64,000 bases of DNA from the NCBI RefSeq assembly GCF_004197395.1, contig NZ_SELS01000039.1, positions 17,491 through 81,490 of the forward strand, given 5' to 3'. Position numbers and translations under genes: made by a program. This DNA is from Paraburkholderia sp. UYCP14C. GTDB lineage: Bacteria; Pseudomonadota; Gammaproteobacteria; Burkholderiales; Burkholderiaceae. Position 1 is the stretch's first letter. Each line of letters begins with the position of its first letter. A model generated the notes under the pieces. The model saw only the letters and a list, made by a program, of their open reading frames with translations. It searched no databases and was not told where the DNA came from. Shown here in pieces: positions 16,014 through 25,660 of this stretch.

Positions 16014-17945
16014 ATGAGCGACGCGAACGCCAATCTGATTCTGAACGTCGACGATAACGAAGGCGCCCGCTACGCGAAAACGCGCATCCTGTCGCGCGCC
16101 GGCTTCATCGTGATCGAGGCCGGCAACGGCACAGAAGCGATCGAGCGCGCGCGCATTTCGCAGCCGGACCTCGTGCTGCTCGACGTCAATCTGCCCGATC
16201 TCAACGGCTTCGAAGTATGCCGCCGCATCAAGGCCGCGCCGGAGACCTCGGGCGTGCTCGTGATCCATACGTCGGCGGCGGCGGTGCAGAGCATCGACCG
16301 CGTACGCGGCCTCGAAGGCGGCGCGGACAGCTATCTGACCGAGCCGATCGAACCGGCCGAGCTGATCGCGCAGGTACGCGCGCTGCTGCGTGTGCGCCGC
16401 GCCGAGGGCGCGTTGCGCGAGAGCGAGGAGCGCTTCCGGCAGATGGCCGAAAACATCGACGACGTGTTCTGGATGCTCGACCCGTCGAGCGGGCAGTTGC
16501 TGTATGTGAGCCCCGCGTATCGGCGTCTGTGGGGCGATGCGGCGCACGAGCCGACGCCGAGCGCGCGCCACTGGGCCAACCACATTCATGCGGAGCACGA
16601 GGCCGCGGTCGAGGCGGCGTATCGTGCGCTCGCGACCGGTGTCGCCTACGAGATCGAATACCGGATCGTGCGCCCCGACGGCGAGATGCGCTGGGCCGTC
16701 GAGCGCGCCTTTCCGGTGCGCGACGCGCGCGGGCACATCTATCGGCTCGCCGGCATCGTCAACGATATTTCCGATCGCAAGGCCAACGAGATGATGTTGC
16801 GCGACGCCGATCGCCACAAAGACGAGTTCCTCGCGATGCTCGCGCACGAGCTGCGCAATCCGCTCGCGCCGATCCGCAACGCGATCGAACTGCTCGACCC
16901 GAGCCGTGCGCCCTCGCAGCAAAGCTTCGAGGCTATGCGCACGGTGATCGGGCGCCAGGTCAAGCATCTGAGCCGGCTCGTCGACGATCTGCTGGACGTG
17001 GCGCGCATCACGCAGGGCAAGATCACGCTGCGCCAGGAGATCGTCGAGCTGGCCGGCGCGCTCGAGGCCGCGATCGAAACCGTGCGGCCCGCGCTGAATC
17101 GCAAGGGCCATACGCTCGCCACCGATCTGCCCGACGAGCCGCTGTTCGTCGTCGGCGACGGCGTGCGGATCGCGCAGGTGCTCGGCAATATCCTGTCGAA
17201 CGCGGCGAAGTACACGCCGCAGCGCGGCGACATCCGCATCGAAGTCCGCGAAGCGGGCGACGACGTGCTGATCAGCGTGCGCGACAACGGCGTGGGCATC
17301 GGCGCCGACACGATCCCGCACATCTTCGATCTGTTCGTGCAATCGGAAATCTCGATCGAACGCTCGGAAGGCGGCCTCGGCATCGGCCTGCCGCTCGCGC
17401 GCACGCTGGTCGAGCTGCACGGCGGCGGGATCGAAGCGTTCTCGGCGGGGCCGGGACGCGGCAGCGAGTTCGTCGTGCGGCTGCCGCTGACGCGGCTTGC
17501 CGACGCCGATCAAGCGTCGACGGCCGCGCCCAAAGCCGTGCCGCATGACGGCGGCGAGGCGCTGCGCGTGCTGCTCGTCGACGACAGTGTCGACGCGGCG
17601 CTCGCGTTGTCGCTGGTGCTGCAGTCGGACGGCTATGACGTGCGCGTCGCGCACGAAGCCAACGCCGCGCTCGAGCTGGCCGCGCACTTCGAGCCGCAGA
17701 TCGTGCTGCTCGACCTCGGCCTGCCCGGCATGGACGGCTTCCAGCTCGCGCAGGAGATGCGCCGCCTGCCGGCCACCGGCGACGCGCTGCTGATCGCGGT
17801 GACCGGCTATGGCCAGGCCACCGACCGGCAGCGCTCGCGCGAGGCCGGCTTCGATCACCATCTGGTGAAGCCGGCGTCGGTCGAGGAAATCCAGAACGTG
17901 ATCGCGAGCCGCTTCCCGGGCGCGCAACGTGGCGCGTCGGCTTAA
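16014..17945 (+). CDS. Hybrid histidine kinase: REC-PAS-HisKA-HATPase-REC
   Basis: 643 residues from ATG 16014 (MSDANANLIL); an in-frame ATG at 15972 would add 14. REC1 (about 7-125) has acceptor Asp57, but the conserved Lys of the 'TKP' motif is Glu ('YLTEPIEP'). A PAS/PAC pair occupies about 135-255, and HisKA has His278 in 'LAHELRNPLAPI'. The HATPase ends with 'GLGIGLPLAR', and REC2 (about 520-640) has Asp567 with the canonical Lys in 'HLVKPAS'. It is soluble. As the last gene of the stressosome operon, and with a receiver at its N-terminus, it is a plausible phosphorelay partner of the preceding kinase. Both lack a DNA-binding output. A CCGTCCG...CGGACGG hairpin follows at 17950-17980. 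Confidence 0.9.
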   Translation: MSDANANLILNVDDNEGARYAKTRILSRAGFIVIEAGNGTEAIERARISQPDLVLLDVNLPDLNGFEVCRRIKAAPETSGVLVIHTSAAAVQSIDRVRGLEGGADSYLTEPIEPAELIAQVRALLRVRRAEGALRESEERFRQMAENIDDVFWMLDPSSGQLLYVSPAYRRLWGDAAHEPTPSARHWANHIHAEHEAAVEAAYRALATGVAYEIEYRIVRPDGEMRWAVERAFPVRDARGHIYRLAGIVNDISDRKANEMMLRDADRHKDEFLAMLAHELRNPLAPIRNAIELLDPSRAPSQQSFEAMRTVIGRQVKHLSRLVDDLLDVARITQGKITLRQEIVELAGALEAAIETVRPALNRKGHTLATDLPDEPLFVVGDGVRIAQVLGNILSNAAKYTPQRGDIRIEVREAGDDVLISVRDNGVGIGADTIPHIFDLFVQSEISIERSEGGLGIGLPLARTLVELHGGGIEAFSAGPGRGSEFVVRLPLTRLADADQASTAAPKAVPHDGGEALRVLLVDDSVDAALALSLVLQSDGYDVRVAHEANAALELAAHFEPQIVLLDLGLPGMDGFQLAQEMRRLPATGDALLIAVTGYGQATDRQRSREAGFDHHLVKPASVEEIQNVIASRFPGAQRGASA

Positions 17946-18177
17946 CAGCCCGTCCGCGCGGGTTGGGCGCGCCCGGACGGCCGCGCCGCGCCTCGATCGG
18001 CGTCCCGATCCCGTGCCAATCCATCAGTAAGCCGAACTATCGTGCGCCGCAGCGAAATCGCCGCGGCACGTTCCCGTGCGCTGCACGCTTTCGCACTTTC
18101 CATTACATTGCGGATGCGGCGCACCCGTTCGCGCCGGTTTCTCTCATTCAACAGCGGTGTCGGCCATCATCGAGTCC

Positions 18178-19100
<923 letters not shown>

Positions 19101-19104
<4 letters not shown>

Positions 19105-19862
19105 ACATCTACGCAATGCGCGCGATCTACAAGTTCGAAATGGCGCGCACGTGGCGCACGCTGATGCAAAGCATCATCGCGCCGGTGATTTCCACGTCGC
19201 TGTACTTCGTCGTGTTCGGCTCGGCGATCGGCTCGCGGATCAAGGAAGTGGAGGGCATCAGCTATGGCGCGTTCATCGTGCCGGGGCTGATCATGCTGTC
19301 GCTGCTGTCGCAAAGCATCGCCAACGCGTCGTTCGGAATTTACTTTCCGCGTTTCACCGGCACGATCTACGAGCTGCTGTCGGCGCCCGTATCGTATCTG
19401 GAGATCGTCGTCAGCTATGTGGGCGCGGCGGCCACCAAGTCGATCCTGCTCGGGCTCATCATTCTGGCGACCGCCGCGCTGTTCGTGCCGCTGCAGATCA
19501 TGCATCCGTTATGGATGGTGCTGTTTCTGGTGCTGACAGCCGTCACGTTCAGTCTGCTCGGCTTCATCATCGGCATCTGGGCCGACAGCTTCGAGAAGCT
19601 GCAACTGGTGCCTCTGCTGATCGTCACGCCGCTCACGTTCCTCGGCGGCGCATTCTACTCGGTGAACATGCTGCCGCCGTTCTGGCACGCCGTCACGCTG
19701 TTCAATCCGATCGTGTATCTGGTGAGCGGATTCCGCTGGAGCTTCTACGAGCTGGGCGACGTCGACGTCGCCCTGAGTCTCGGCATGACACTGCTGTTTC
19801 TCGCGGTGTTCCTCGTGATCGTCGGCTGGATCTTCAGGACCGGCTATCGGCTGAAAAGTTGA
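19101..19862 (+). CDS. ABC-2-type exporter permease
   Basis: 253 residues with six membrane helices and the ABC-2 signature around '[20 protein letters not shown]' and '[20 protein letters not shown]', matching YadH/NodJ-type permeases. It overlaps the ATPase gene by 4 bp. A homodimer with two copies of the ATPase is the usual arrangement. No periplasmic adaptor or outer-membrane factor is adjacent. The substrate cannot be inferred. Confidence 0.9.
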
Positions 19863-19901
19863 TGGGCCGATACGGATCGCGCTATCGGCTGAGATGAGGA
19901 A

Positions 19902-19932
19902 AGGGCGCGGCGGCGAAAAGCCGTCGCACCCT
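19902..19932. terminator. Hairpin between convergent ABC permease and luxR genes
   Basis: AGGGCGCGGCGGC pairs with GCCGTCGCACCCT (13 pairs including two G-T) around a five-base gaaaa loop. It lies in the short convergent gap between 19862 and 19958. The plus-strand flank 'ctcttc' is only weakly T-rich. Confidence 0.5.
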
Positions 19933-19957
19933 CTTCATCGTCACGCGGCGGCGCCAA

Positions 19958-20959
19958 CTACGACAGATACGCCTGCGCGACATTGATCAACTGCACGCGA
20001 TTGCGCACGTTGAACAACTGCCGCAAGCGCCGCAGATGATAGTCGACGTTATGCGGCGACAGCCCGAGGAAATACGCGATCTCCTTGTCGCGCTGCCCCT
20101 GCACGACCGCCTTCAGCACCGCATGCTGCAACTTGCTCAGCGCGACGCGCTGCTGCTGCGCGGGCGCGATGCCGATCACGCTTTTCGCGTGCGTCCAGAT
20201 GAACTCGTGAATCGAGTGCGCGAACATCAGCGTTTCCGCGACGATCGATTCGGTCATCCAGCGCGGGTTGCCGATCTCCGAGTTGAAGCACAGGCTCGCG
20301 CTCAGCTCGGGCTCGGGCAGCGGCATCTGCGTGAGAATGCCGCTTTTGCGCCCGGTCGCCTCCAGCATGTCGATCAAAGCGCCGAGCCGCTCGCTGCGCA
20401 ACTGCGCGCGCGGCAGGTCGGCGCGCAGATCGGCGGTATTCCACAGAAACGGCATGCCGGTCGGCGACGCGAGCGCGACGCGGGGGTCGAGCTCGAAATA
20501 GCGCTCGCGGAAATAGCGCGTGAGCCACGCCTGCGACTCGTAGCTCGTCAACACGAACATCGTCTTGTGATGCGACGAGGTGCGCGTGGCGGTATAGCTG
20601 AACGAGTCGAAGCCCAACTGCCTGATGCGCTGACGCACGAACTCCATCCGGTCCTGCGCGCTGCCGAACCGCCCGAGCGGACTGATCAGCGGCGCGGCCC
20701 GGCGCGCCGCGGGCGACGGCGTGCCGATCTCCTCCTCGGTGAACAGAGTCAGAAAACCACTGCGCCCCGCACCGTTCGCGGCGCGAGGAGACATCTTCAC
20801 TGCTTCAGCCGCGTGGGCTGAGTTCGCGGCGTGCCGCACGCCGGCCGGGTAAGCCGGTTGGGCGGATGCCGCTCTCGGGTGTGCTGCCGACGCGTGCCCG
20901 GCTTCGCCTTGCGGCGAGCCGGTCAGCCATTGCGGCAGCGTATCGCATTCATGTTCCAT
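19958..20959 (-). CDS. LuxR-type quorum-sensing regulator (solo)
   Basis: 333 residues from ATG 20959, with CGGAG ten bases upstream; an upstream ATG at 21007 would add 16. The first 80 residues are a low-complexity Ala/Pro/His extension absent from normal 240-residue LuxR proteins. Residues about 95-260 match the autoinducer-binding domain: 'SYESQAW', then 'RYFRERYFELDPRV' and 'MPFLW', which place the W-x3-Y-x4-Y-x3-DP pattern and later Trp expected of the acyl-homoserine-lactone pocket. The C-terminal HTH contains 'KEIAYFLGLSPHNVDYHLRR'. No luxI synthase is in the window, so this is a LuxR solo that probably senses an exogenous or distantly made signal. It is divergent from an AraC regulator. 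Confidence 0.85.
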   Translation of the reverse strand: MEHECDTLPQWLTGSPQGEAGHASAAHPRAASAQPAYPAGVRHAANSAHAAEAVKMSPRAANGAGRSGFLTLFTEEEIGTPSPAARRAAPLISPLGRFGSAQDRMEFVRQRIRQLGFDSFSYTATRTSSHHKTMFVLTSYESQAWLTRYFRERYFELDPRVALASPTGMPFLWNTADLRADLPRAQLRSERLGALIDMLEATGRKSGILTQMPLPEPELSASLCFNSEIGNPRWMTESIVAETLMFAHSIHEFIWTHAKSVIGIAPAQQQRVALSKLQHAVLKAVVQGQRDKEIAYFLGLSPHNVDYHLRRLRQLFNVRNRVQLINVAQAYLS

Positions 20960-21141
20960 GAAACGGTAGCTCCGGCGTTCTAAACGCGTGAAAGACGACA
21001 ACCTCAATGATTAGCGATTTCGTGAAATGTCGGTAGCCGGTTCCTTGCTATCATTTTTCTGATCTTGCGCTGACAGTGGACCGGCAATACGGGTACGGCG
21101 GCGCTTCTCCTTCCATACGGCACCTCCTTCGAAGGGATGTG

Positions 21142-22053
21142 ATGGCACGAATTCCCAAGCTCACGACGACGCTCGCCTACGACCGCTACATGGCCGGCCA
21201 GCGACTCGTGTCGAGCGTGGATCGCGAGTGGCGGCATCTGGTGCTGCGCTCGTATCTCGAGCCGGTGCGGCAGGACCTGCTCGAAGCGCCGGGTTTGCGC
21301 GACTTCACGCTGATGACGCTCGCGAGCGGCGCCGAGCATCTCGAACGCAACCTCGGCGGATCCTGGGAAAGCGCCGATATGCGCGTGAACGACCTGTGGT
21401 TCGTGCCGCCCGCGCCGATCTCGTGGCGCTGGCATTCGATCAGCGACGAGCCGTTGTCTACGTTGCACGTGCACATCGAGCGCGGTTTGATCGACAACGT
21501 CGCGCAACAGATGGGGCTCGACGCGTCGCGCGAACTGTCGCTCGGCGACGCGATGCGCTTCAACGATCCGCTGATTGCCGCGATGCTTGCCGCGCTGCAT
21601 CGCGCCGCCCTCGATCCCGCCGACTCGCGTCTGTATGTCGATACGCTGGTGCACGCGCTCGCCGCGCACCTGCTGCAGCATTATTCGAGCGGCAACGACG
21701 CGCGGGGCGGCAGCCCGACGCGGCCCGAACGGCTGGTGCCGCGCCGGATTCGGCGAGTGACCGACTACATCCGAGCCAATCTCGCCGAGGATCTGGCGAT
21801 CGCCGAACTGGCCGGGCAGGCCGGCCTAAGCAGTTTTCATTTTGCTCGGGTGTTTCGCCGCGAAACCGGGGAGACGCCGCATCAGTTCGTCACGCGCTTG
21901 CGGCTCGAGGAAGCGGCGAGGCTGCTGCGCGCCACGGATCGAACCGTGCTGCAAATCGCGCTCGAAGTTGGCTTCGAGAATGCCAGTCATTTCTCGGTGC
22001 AGTTCAAACGTGGCTATGGCGCGACGCCGCTCGCCTACCGGTTGCGCGGTTGA
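21142..22053 (+). CDS. AraC-family transcriptional regulator
   Basis: 303 residues from ATG 21142, with GAAGG eight bases upstream. The N-terminal 200 residues form a sensor domain with 'WRWHSISDEPLSTLHVHIE' typical of AraC_binding cupins. The C-terminal double HTH is clear: 'LAIAELAGQAGLSSFHFARV' then 'VLQIALEVGFENASHFSVQF'. It is divergent from the LuxR solo and may share a 180-bp control region with it. The target is unknown; the next gene downstream is a DUF3830 protein after a 313-bp gap. Confidence 0.87.
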   Translation: MARIPKLTTTLAYDRYMAGQRLVSSVDREWRHLVLRSYLEPVRQDLLEAPGLRDFTLMTLASGAEHLERNLGGSWESADMRVNDLWFVPPAPISWRWHSISDEPLSTLHVHIERGLIDNVAQQMGLDASRELSLGDAMRFNDPLIAAMLAALHRAALDPADSRLYVDTLVHALAAHLLQHYSSGNDARGGSPTRPERLVPRRIRRVTDYIRANLAEDLAIAELAGQAGLSSFHFARVFRRETGETPHQFVTRLRLEEAARLLRATDRTVLQIALEVGFENASHFSVQFKRGYGATPLAYRLRG

Positions 22054-22366
22054 GATGCGCGCCGGCTGCTGCCCGCCTGCGCCAGCCACGATGCCGAGCC
22101 GTGACGGCCCGCGTTTCTCCAGCCGGAATCACGCACCTGCGCAGTGTGCGTTGCATTGCGCGGCTTGCAAACTACGAACTTTCGTGGCGGCGCGCGGTGC
22201 AAACTGGCATCGCATGCCGCGCAAGGCTTTGCGGCTCGATCGGTTGCCCGCGATGATAACTGGTCTAACTGGCCTGACCGCCGTGCCAGCAACTGTATCT
22301 GTCGAAGCCTTGCATCGGACGACAGAATCGAAGCACCTTTCAACCTCACACACCGGATAACGCGCC
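22054..22366. other. 313-bp gap, no feature recognised
   Basis: Between the AraC gene and the DUF3830 gene. I see no gene, terminator or clear promoter. The only notable element is 'ggataac' nine bases before the DUF3830 ATG, a mediocre ribosome site. Confidence 0.3.
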
Positions 22367-22792
22367 ATGACCCGACTCAAAATGACCGCCTGCGGCCACA
22401 CCTTCATCGCCGAGACGCATCCCGATGCGCCGCAGACCGTGGCAGCGTTCCTGAAGCTGCTGCCGTACCGGCAGAAGCTGATTCACGTGCGCTGGAGCGG
22501 CGAGGGCTGCTGGGTGCCGCTCGGCGAGTTCAAGCTCGAGAACGACGGCGTCGCGGTCGGCTTCGAGAATCACACCAGCCATCCGTCGGTCGGCGACATC
22601 CTGTTCTATCCGGGCGGCTATAGCGAGACCGAGATCATCCTCGCGTACGGCTCGTGCTGCTTCGCGAGCAAGATGGGGCAACTCGCGGGCAATCATTTTC
22701 TGACGATCGTCGAAGGCAAGGAAAAACTGCGCGAACTCGGCACCAAGGTGCTGTGGGAAGGTGCGCAGGAGGTGGTGTTCGAGCGGCTTTGA
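22367..22792 (+). CDS. DUF3830 family protein (cyclophilin-like fold)
   Basis: 141 residues covering a complete DUF3830 domain: 'FLKLLPYRQKLIHVRWSGEG', 'HPSVGDILFYPGG', 'LAYGSCCFASKMGQLAGNHF'. Structural genomics places this family in the cyclophilin-like superfamily. It often sits beside amidohydrolases and amino-acid or hydantoin catabolic genes, but none adjoins it here. No signal peptide. The enzymatic role, if any, is unknown. Confidence 0.85.
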   Translation: MTRLKMTACGHTFIAETHPDAPQTVAAFLKLLPYRQKLIHVRWSGEGCWVPLGEFKLENDGVAVGFENHTSHPSVGDILFYPGGYSETEIILAYGSCCFASKMGQLAGNHFLTIVEGKEKLRELGTKVLWEGAQEVVFERL

Positions 22793-22912
22793 GCGGCGGC
22801 ATTTGCTTCCCGGGCATACGCGATGCTTGTTCGAAGAGCCGTGTGCGATCAGACACCGACCGCGCACCTGAGGCACTCGACACCGTCTGGCCCGCCCGGC
22901 GAGGAGGAGCAA

Positions 22913-23947
22913 ATGCGAGGCATTAATGACAAGGTCCGCGCTGTAGTTTTTGCCATCACGACCGTGTTGCTCTCCGCTTGCGGCGGGGGCGGTGGCGGCA
23001 GCAGCGGGTCGAGTGGCGGCGGCAGCACGTCGGCCGAGCCGGCGGGCGGCGTCAAGCTGCAGGTGGTGTCGTTCGGCGACAGCCTGTCGGACGTCGGGAC
23101 TTATGCGCCGCTCGCGGGCGCGGTGGGCGGCGGGCGTTTCACCACCAATCCCGGCCAGGTGTGGGCCCAGGACGTCGCGCAATACTACGGCGATACGCTC
23201 AGCGCCGCGTTCACGATCGATATCACGCATAAGCTGAGTGGGCAGAGTGGCTTCGGTTATGCGGAAGGCGGCTCGACGGTGGCGACGCCGGCCAATCAAT
23301 ACGACTACCTGGGCGATGTCATCGGCGACATCGAAATGCCGGTCAATCAGCAGCTATCGAGCTATCTGAGCGCTCACGGCAGCTTCAATGCCAATCAGCT
23401 CGTGCTCGTGTGGGCGGGCGCGAACGATGTGCTTCGCGCCGGCAATCTTCCCGCCGCGGCGCCGATCGTGCAGGCGGCTGCCACGACGCTCGCCCAACTC
23501 GTCGGGCAAATCGTGCAGAACGGCGGCGCGCATGTGGTGGTGGTCAATCTGCCGAATATCGGGCTGGCGCCGAAGGGGCTCGCTTCGGCTGATGGCGGCG
23601 CGAACCTCACGCAGTTGTCGCAGCTGTTCAACGCTACGTTGAATACCGCGTTGCAAACCAATGGGCTGCAGTCGAAGGTGATCGAGGTCGATTCGTATAC
23701 GTGGACGAATCAGGTGATCGCAAACTTTCAGGCGAACGGTTTTACCGTGTCGAATACGGCGCAGGCCTGCGATCCGAAGAAAACGCCCGATGACACGTCG
23801 CTGCTATGTTCGCCGGCGACCTACGTGAGCGCCAATGCGGATCGGACCTACATGTTCGCCGATGATCTGCATCCGACGACCCATATGCATGCGTTGTTTG
23901 CGCAGTTCGTCGAGCAGCAGATCGCGCATAGCGGGTTGGGGCACTGA
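22913..23947 (+). CDS. SGNH/GDSL-family lipoprotein hydrolase
   Basis: 344 residues from ATG 22913, with an excellent GAGGAGGAG ribosome site. The lipobox LLSAC places the lipidated cysteine at residue 23, followed by a Gly/Ser linker. Block I is 'VVSFGDSLSDVG' (nucleophile Ser57), block III is 'VWAGANDV' and block V is 'DDLHPT' (Asp317 and His320). Such lipoproteins are esterases or lipases held on the outer or inner membrane; Ser24-equivalent +2 is Gly, so outer-membrane sorting is likely. It ends convergently with the transporter cluster. Confidence 0.9.
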   Translation: MRGINDKVRAVVFAITTVLLSACGGGGGGSSGSSGGGSTSAEPAGGVKLQVVSFGDSLSDVGTYAPLAGAVGGGRFTTNPGQVWAQDVAQYYGDTLSAAFTIDITHKLSGQSGFGYAEGGSTVATPANQYDYLGDVIGDIEMPVNQQLSSYLSAHGSFNANQLVLVWAGANDVLRAGNLPAAAPIVQAAATTLAQLVGQIVQNGGAHVVVVNLPNIGLAPKGLASADGGANLTQLSQLFNATLNTALQTNGLQSKVIEVDSYTWTNQVIANFQANGFTVSNTAQACDPKKTPDDTSLLCSPATYVSANADRTYMFADDLHPTTHMHALFAQFVEQQIAHSGLGH

Positions 23948-23974
23948 GGGGATAGCTACGCGCTGCGTGCCATC

Positions 23975-24006
23975 CGCACCCCGCCTCTGAACAAGGCCGG
24001 GGTGCG
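23975..24006. terminator. Hairpin between GDSL lipoprotein and MFS small-subunit genes
   Basis: CGCACCCCG and CGGGGTGCG form a nine-bp stem, with a further CCT/AGG pairing in the loop. It lies in the convergent gap 23948-24021. It lacks a long T-run, so it may be a bidirectional factor-assisted or weak intrinsic terminator. Confidence 0.5.
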
Positions 24007-24021
24007 TGCCACGTCACATCG

Positions 24022-24150
24022 TTACTTGAACAGCTTCATCGCTTGCGTCAACGTATTGATCACGCCCCAGGCGAGCGGAATCATCACGTACAGCCAGAAC
24101 ACCACGAGCATCACCTTGTTGGTCGGATGTACGGTTTGAACGGTCGACAT
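24022..24150 (-). CDS. 42-aa membrane peptide, MFS-transporter small subunit type
   Basis: Translates as MSTVQTVHPTNKVMLVVFWL followed by YVMIPLAWGVINTLTQAMKLFK, a single hydrophobic helix with polar ends. A strong ribosome site (TGAGGAGA, six bases from ATG) precedes it on the minus strand. It starts 10 bp after the OFA-family transporter gene ends and is clearly in the same operon. NCBI annotates peptides of this kind next to OFA transporters as 'MFS transporter small subunit'; the biochemical role is unproven. It is easily missed by gene finders because of its length. Confidence 0.85.
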   Translation of the reverse strand: MSTVQTVHPTNKVMLVVFWLYVMIPLAWGVINTLTQAMKLFK

Positions 24151-24160
24151 ATGGATCTCC

Positions 24161-25564
24161 TCACGCGCCCTTGGCGACTTGTGCATCGGTCATGTGGTGC
24201 TTCTCGTCCACACGCTTGACCAGCAGGTTGCAGATAAAGCCGATCACGAGCAGCACGGCCATGATGTGCACGGTCATCGTGTACGCGTCCGCCTTGGCGA
24301 CGCCGTTCGCGACTTCATACGCGCGGATGTAATTGACGAGCACCGGACCCGCGACACCCGCCGCGGCCCACGCCGTCAACAGACGTCCGTGAATGCCGCC
24401 GACGAACGCCGTGCCGAACATGTCGGCGAGATAGGCCGGCACCGTCGCGAAGCCGCCGCCGTACATCGACAGGATGATGCAGTAGGTCAGCACGAACAGC
24501 GCGATCTGGCCGTTCGCGGCAAAGGTGGGCACCAGGTAGTAGAGCACCGCGCCGAGCACGAAGAAGATCGCGTAGGTGTTCTTGCGACCGATCCAGTCCG
24601 ATGCCGACGACCACACGAAACGTCCACCCATGTTGAACAGCGACAGCAAGCCGACAAAGCCGGCTGCGGCCGACGCCGTCACGGTGTTCTTGAAGCTCTC
24701 CTGGATCATCACCGAGGCCTGGCCGAGAACGCCGATCCCAGCCGTCACGTTCAGGAACAGCACGAGCCAGATCAGATAGAACTGCGGGGTCTTCAACGCC
24801 TGATCGATATGCACGTGGTTGCGCGAGATCAGGCGGTGCTGCGTGACTTCGGGCGCGGTCCAGCCGGCGGGCTTCCAGTCCGTCGGCGGCACGCGGATCG
24901 CCAGCGCGCCGATCGTCATCGAAATGAAGTAGACGATGCCGAGCACGATGAAGGTCTCCGCGACGCCGACGCTCGTCGCGCTTTGAAAGTGCTTCATCAG
25001 CGCGACCGACAGCGGCGCCGCGATCATCGCGCCGCCGCCGAAGCCCATGATCGCCATGCCGGTCGCCATGCCGCGGCGGTCCGGAAACCAGCGGATCAGC
25101 GTCGACACCGGCGATACGTAACCGAGCCCCAGCCCGATCCCGCCGATCACGCCGTAACCGAGATACAGCAGCACGATCTGATGCAGATACACGCCGAGCG
25201 CGGACACGAGGAAGCCGCCGCCGAAACAGCACGCTGCCGTAAACATGGTGCGGCGCGGACCGACGTGTTCGAGCCATTTGCCCGCGAATGCCGCCGACAA
25301 ACCGAGGAACACGATCGCCAGCGAAAAGATCCAGCCTAGCGCGGTCAGCGACCAGTCATCGGGCGCGGACTGCGTGATGCCGATCACTTTGGTCAGCGGT
25401 CCGTTGAATACCGAGAACGCATAGGCCTGACCGATGCACAGATGCACGGCGAGCGCCGCGGGAGGCACCATCCAGCGCGAAAAACCGGGCTGCGCGATGG
25501 TGGCCTGTTTGGAAAAGAATGGGGCGGAGCCTCGTTGGCTGCCCGGCTCACTGATGCTACTCAT
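24161..25564 (-). CDS. OFA-family MFS carboxylate transporter (not a canonical oxalate antiporter)
   Basis: 467 residues, about 12 helices, with MFS loops 'WFPDRRGMATGMAIMGFGGG' and 'DWIGRKNT'. It belongs to the oxalate/formate antiporter (OFA) family. The Arg of OxlT helix 8 has a counterpart ('NMGGRF'), but the essential helix-11 Lys of OxlT (in 'WAAKATAS') falls in 'LLTAWAAAG', where no Lys is present. That argues for a monocarboxylate such as pyruvate or formate (YhjX-like), not dicarboxylate exchange. AAGGAG lies eight bases before the ATG. It is co-transcribed with the 42-aa subunit gene. An ATATG-N11-CATAT repeat lies 97 bp upstream. Confidence 0.88.
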   Translation of the reverse strand: MSSISEPGSQRGSAPFFSKQATIAQPGFSRWMVPPAALAVHLCIGQAYAFSVFNGPLTKVIGITQSAPDDWSLTALGWIFSLAIVFLGLSAAFAGKWLEHVGPRRTMFTAACCFGGGFLVSALGVYLHQIVLLYLGYGVIGGIGLGLGYVSPVSTLIRWFPDRRGMATGMAIMGFGGGAMIAAPLSVALMKHFQSATSVGVAETFIVLGIVYFISMTIGALAIRVPPTDWKPAGWTAPEVTQHRLISRNHVHIDQALKTPQFYLIWLVLFLNVTAGIGVLGQASVMIQESFKNTVTASAAAGFVGLLSLFNMGGRFVWSSASDWIGRKNTYAIFFVLGAVLYYLVPTFAANGQIALFVLTYCIILSMYGGGFATVPAYLADMFGTAFVGGIHGRLLTAWAAAGVAGPVLVNYIRAYEVANGVAKADAYTMTVHIMAVLLVIGFICNLLVKRVDEKHHMTDAQVAKGA

Positions 25565-25660
25565 AAGGCGGTCTCCTTACAGTTGTTCTGTTTATCGGCG
25601 CGGCGTGCATTTACCTGAGGCGGCGGAGTGTAACTTGCGCAGGGCGGACACGTCGTCGCT

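Noticed and set aside
15996-17927. 643-codon open frame antisense to the hybrid kinase
   Set aside because: Shadow of the real coding strand; composition is typical of antisense frames in high-GC DNA and no motif is present.
17950-17980. Terminator after the stressosome operon
   Set aside because: CCGTCCG...CGGACGG can pair over seven bases, but the loop is long and there is no T-run, so it was not listed as a terminator.
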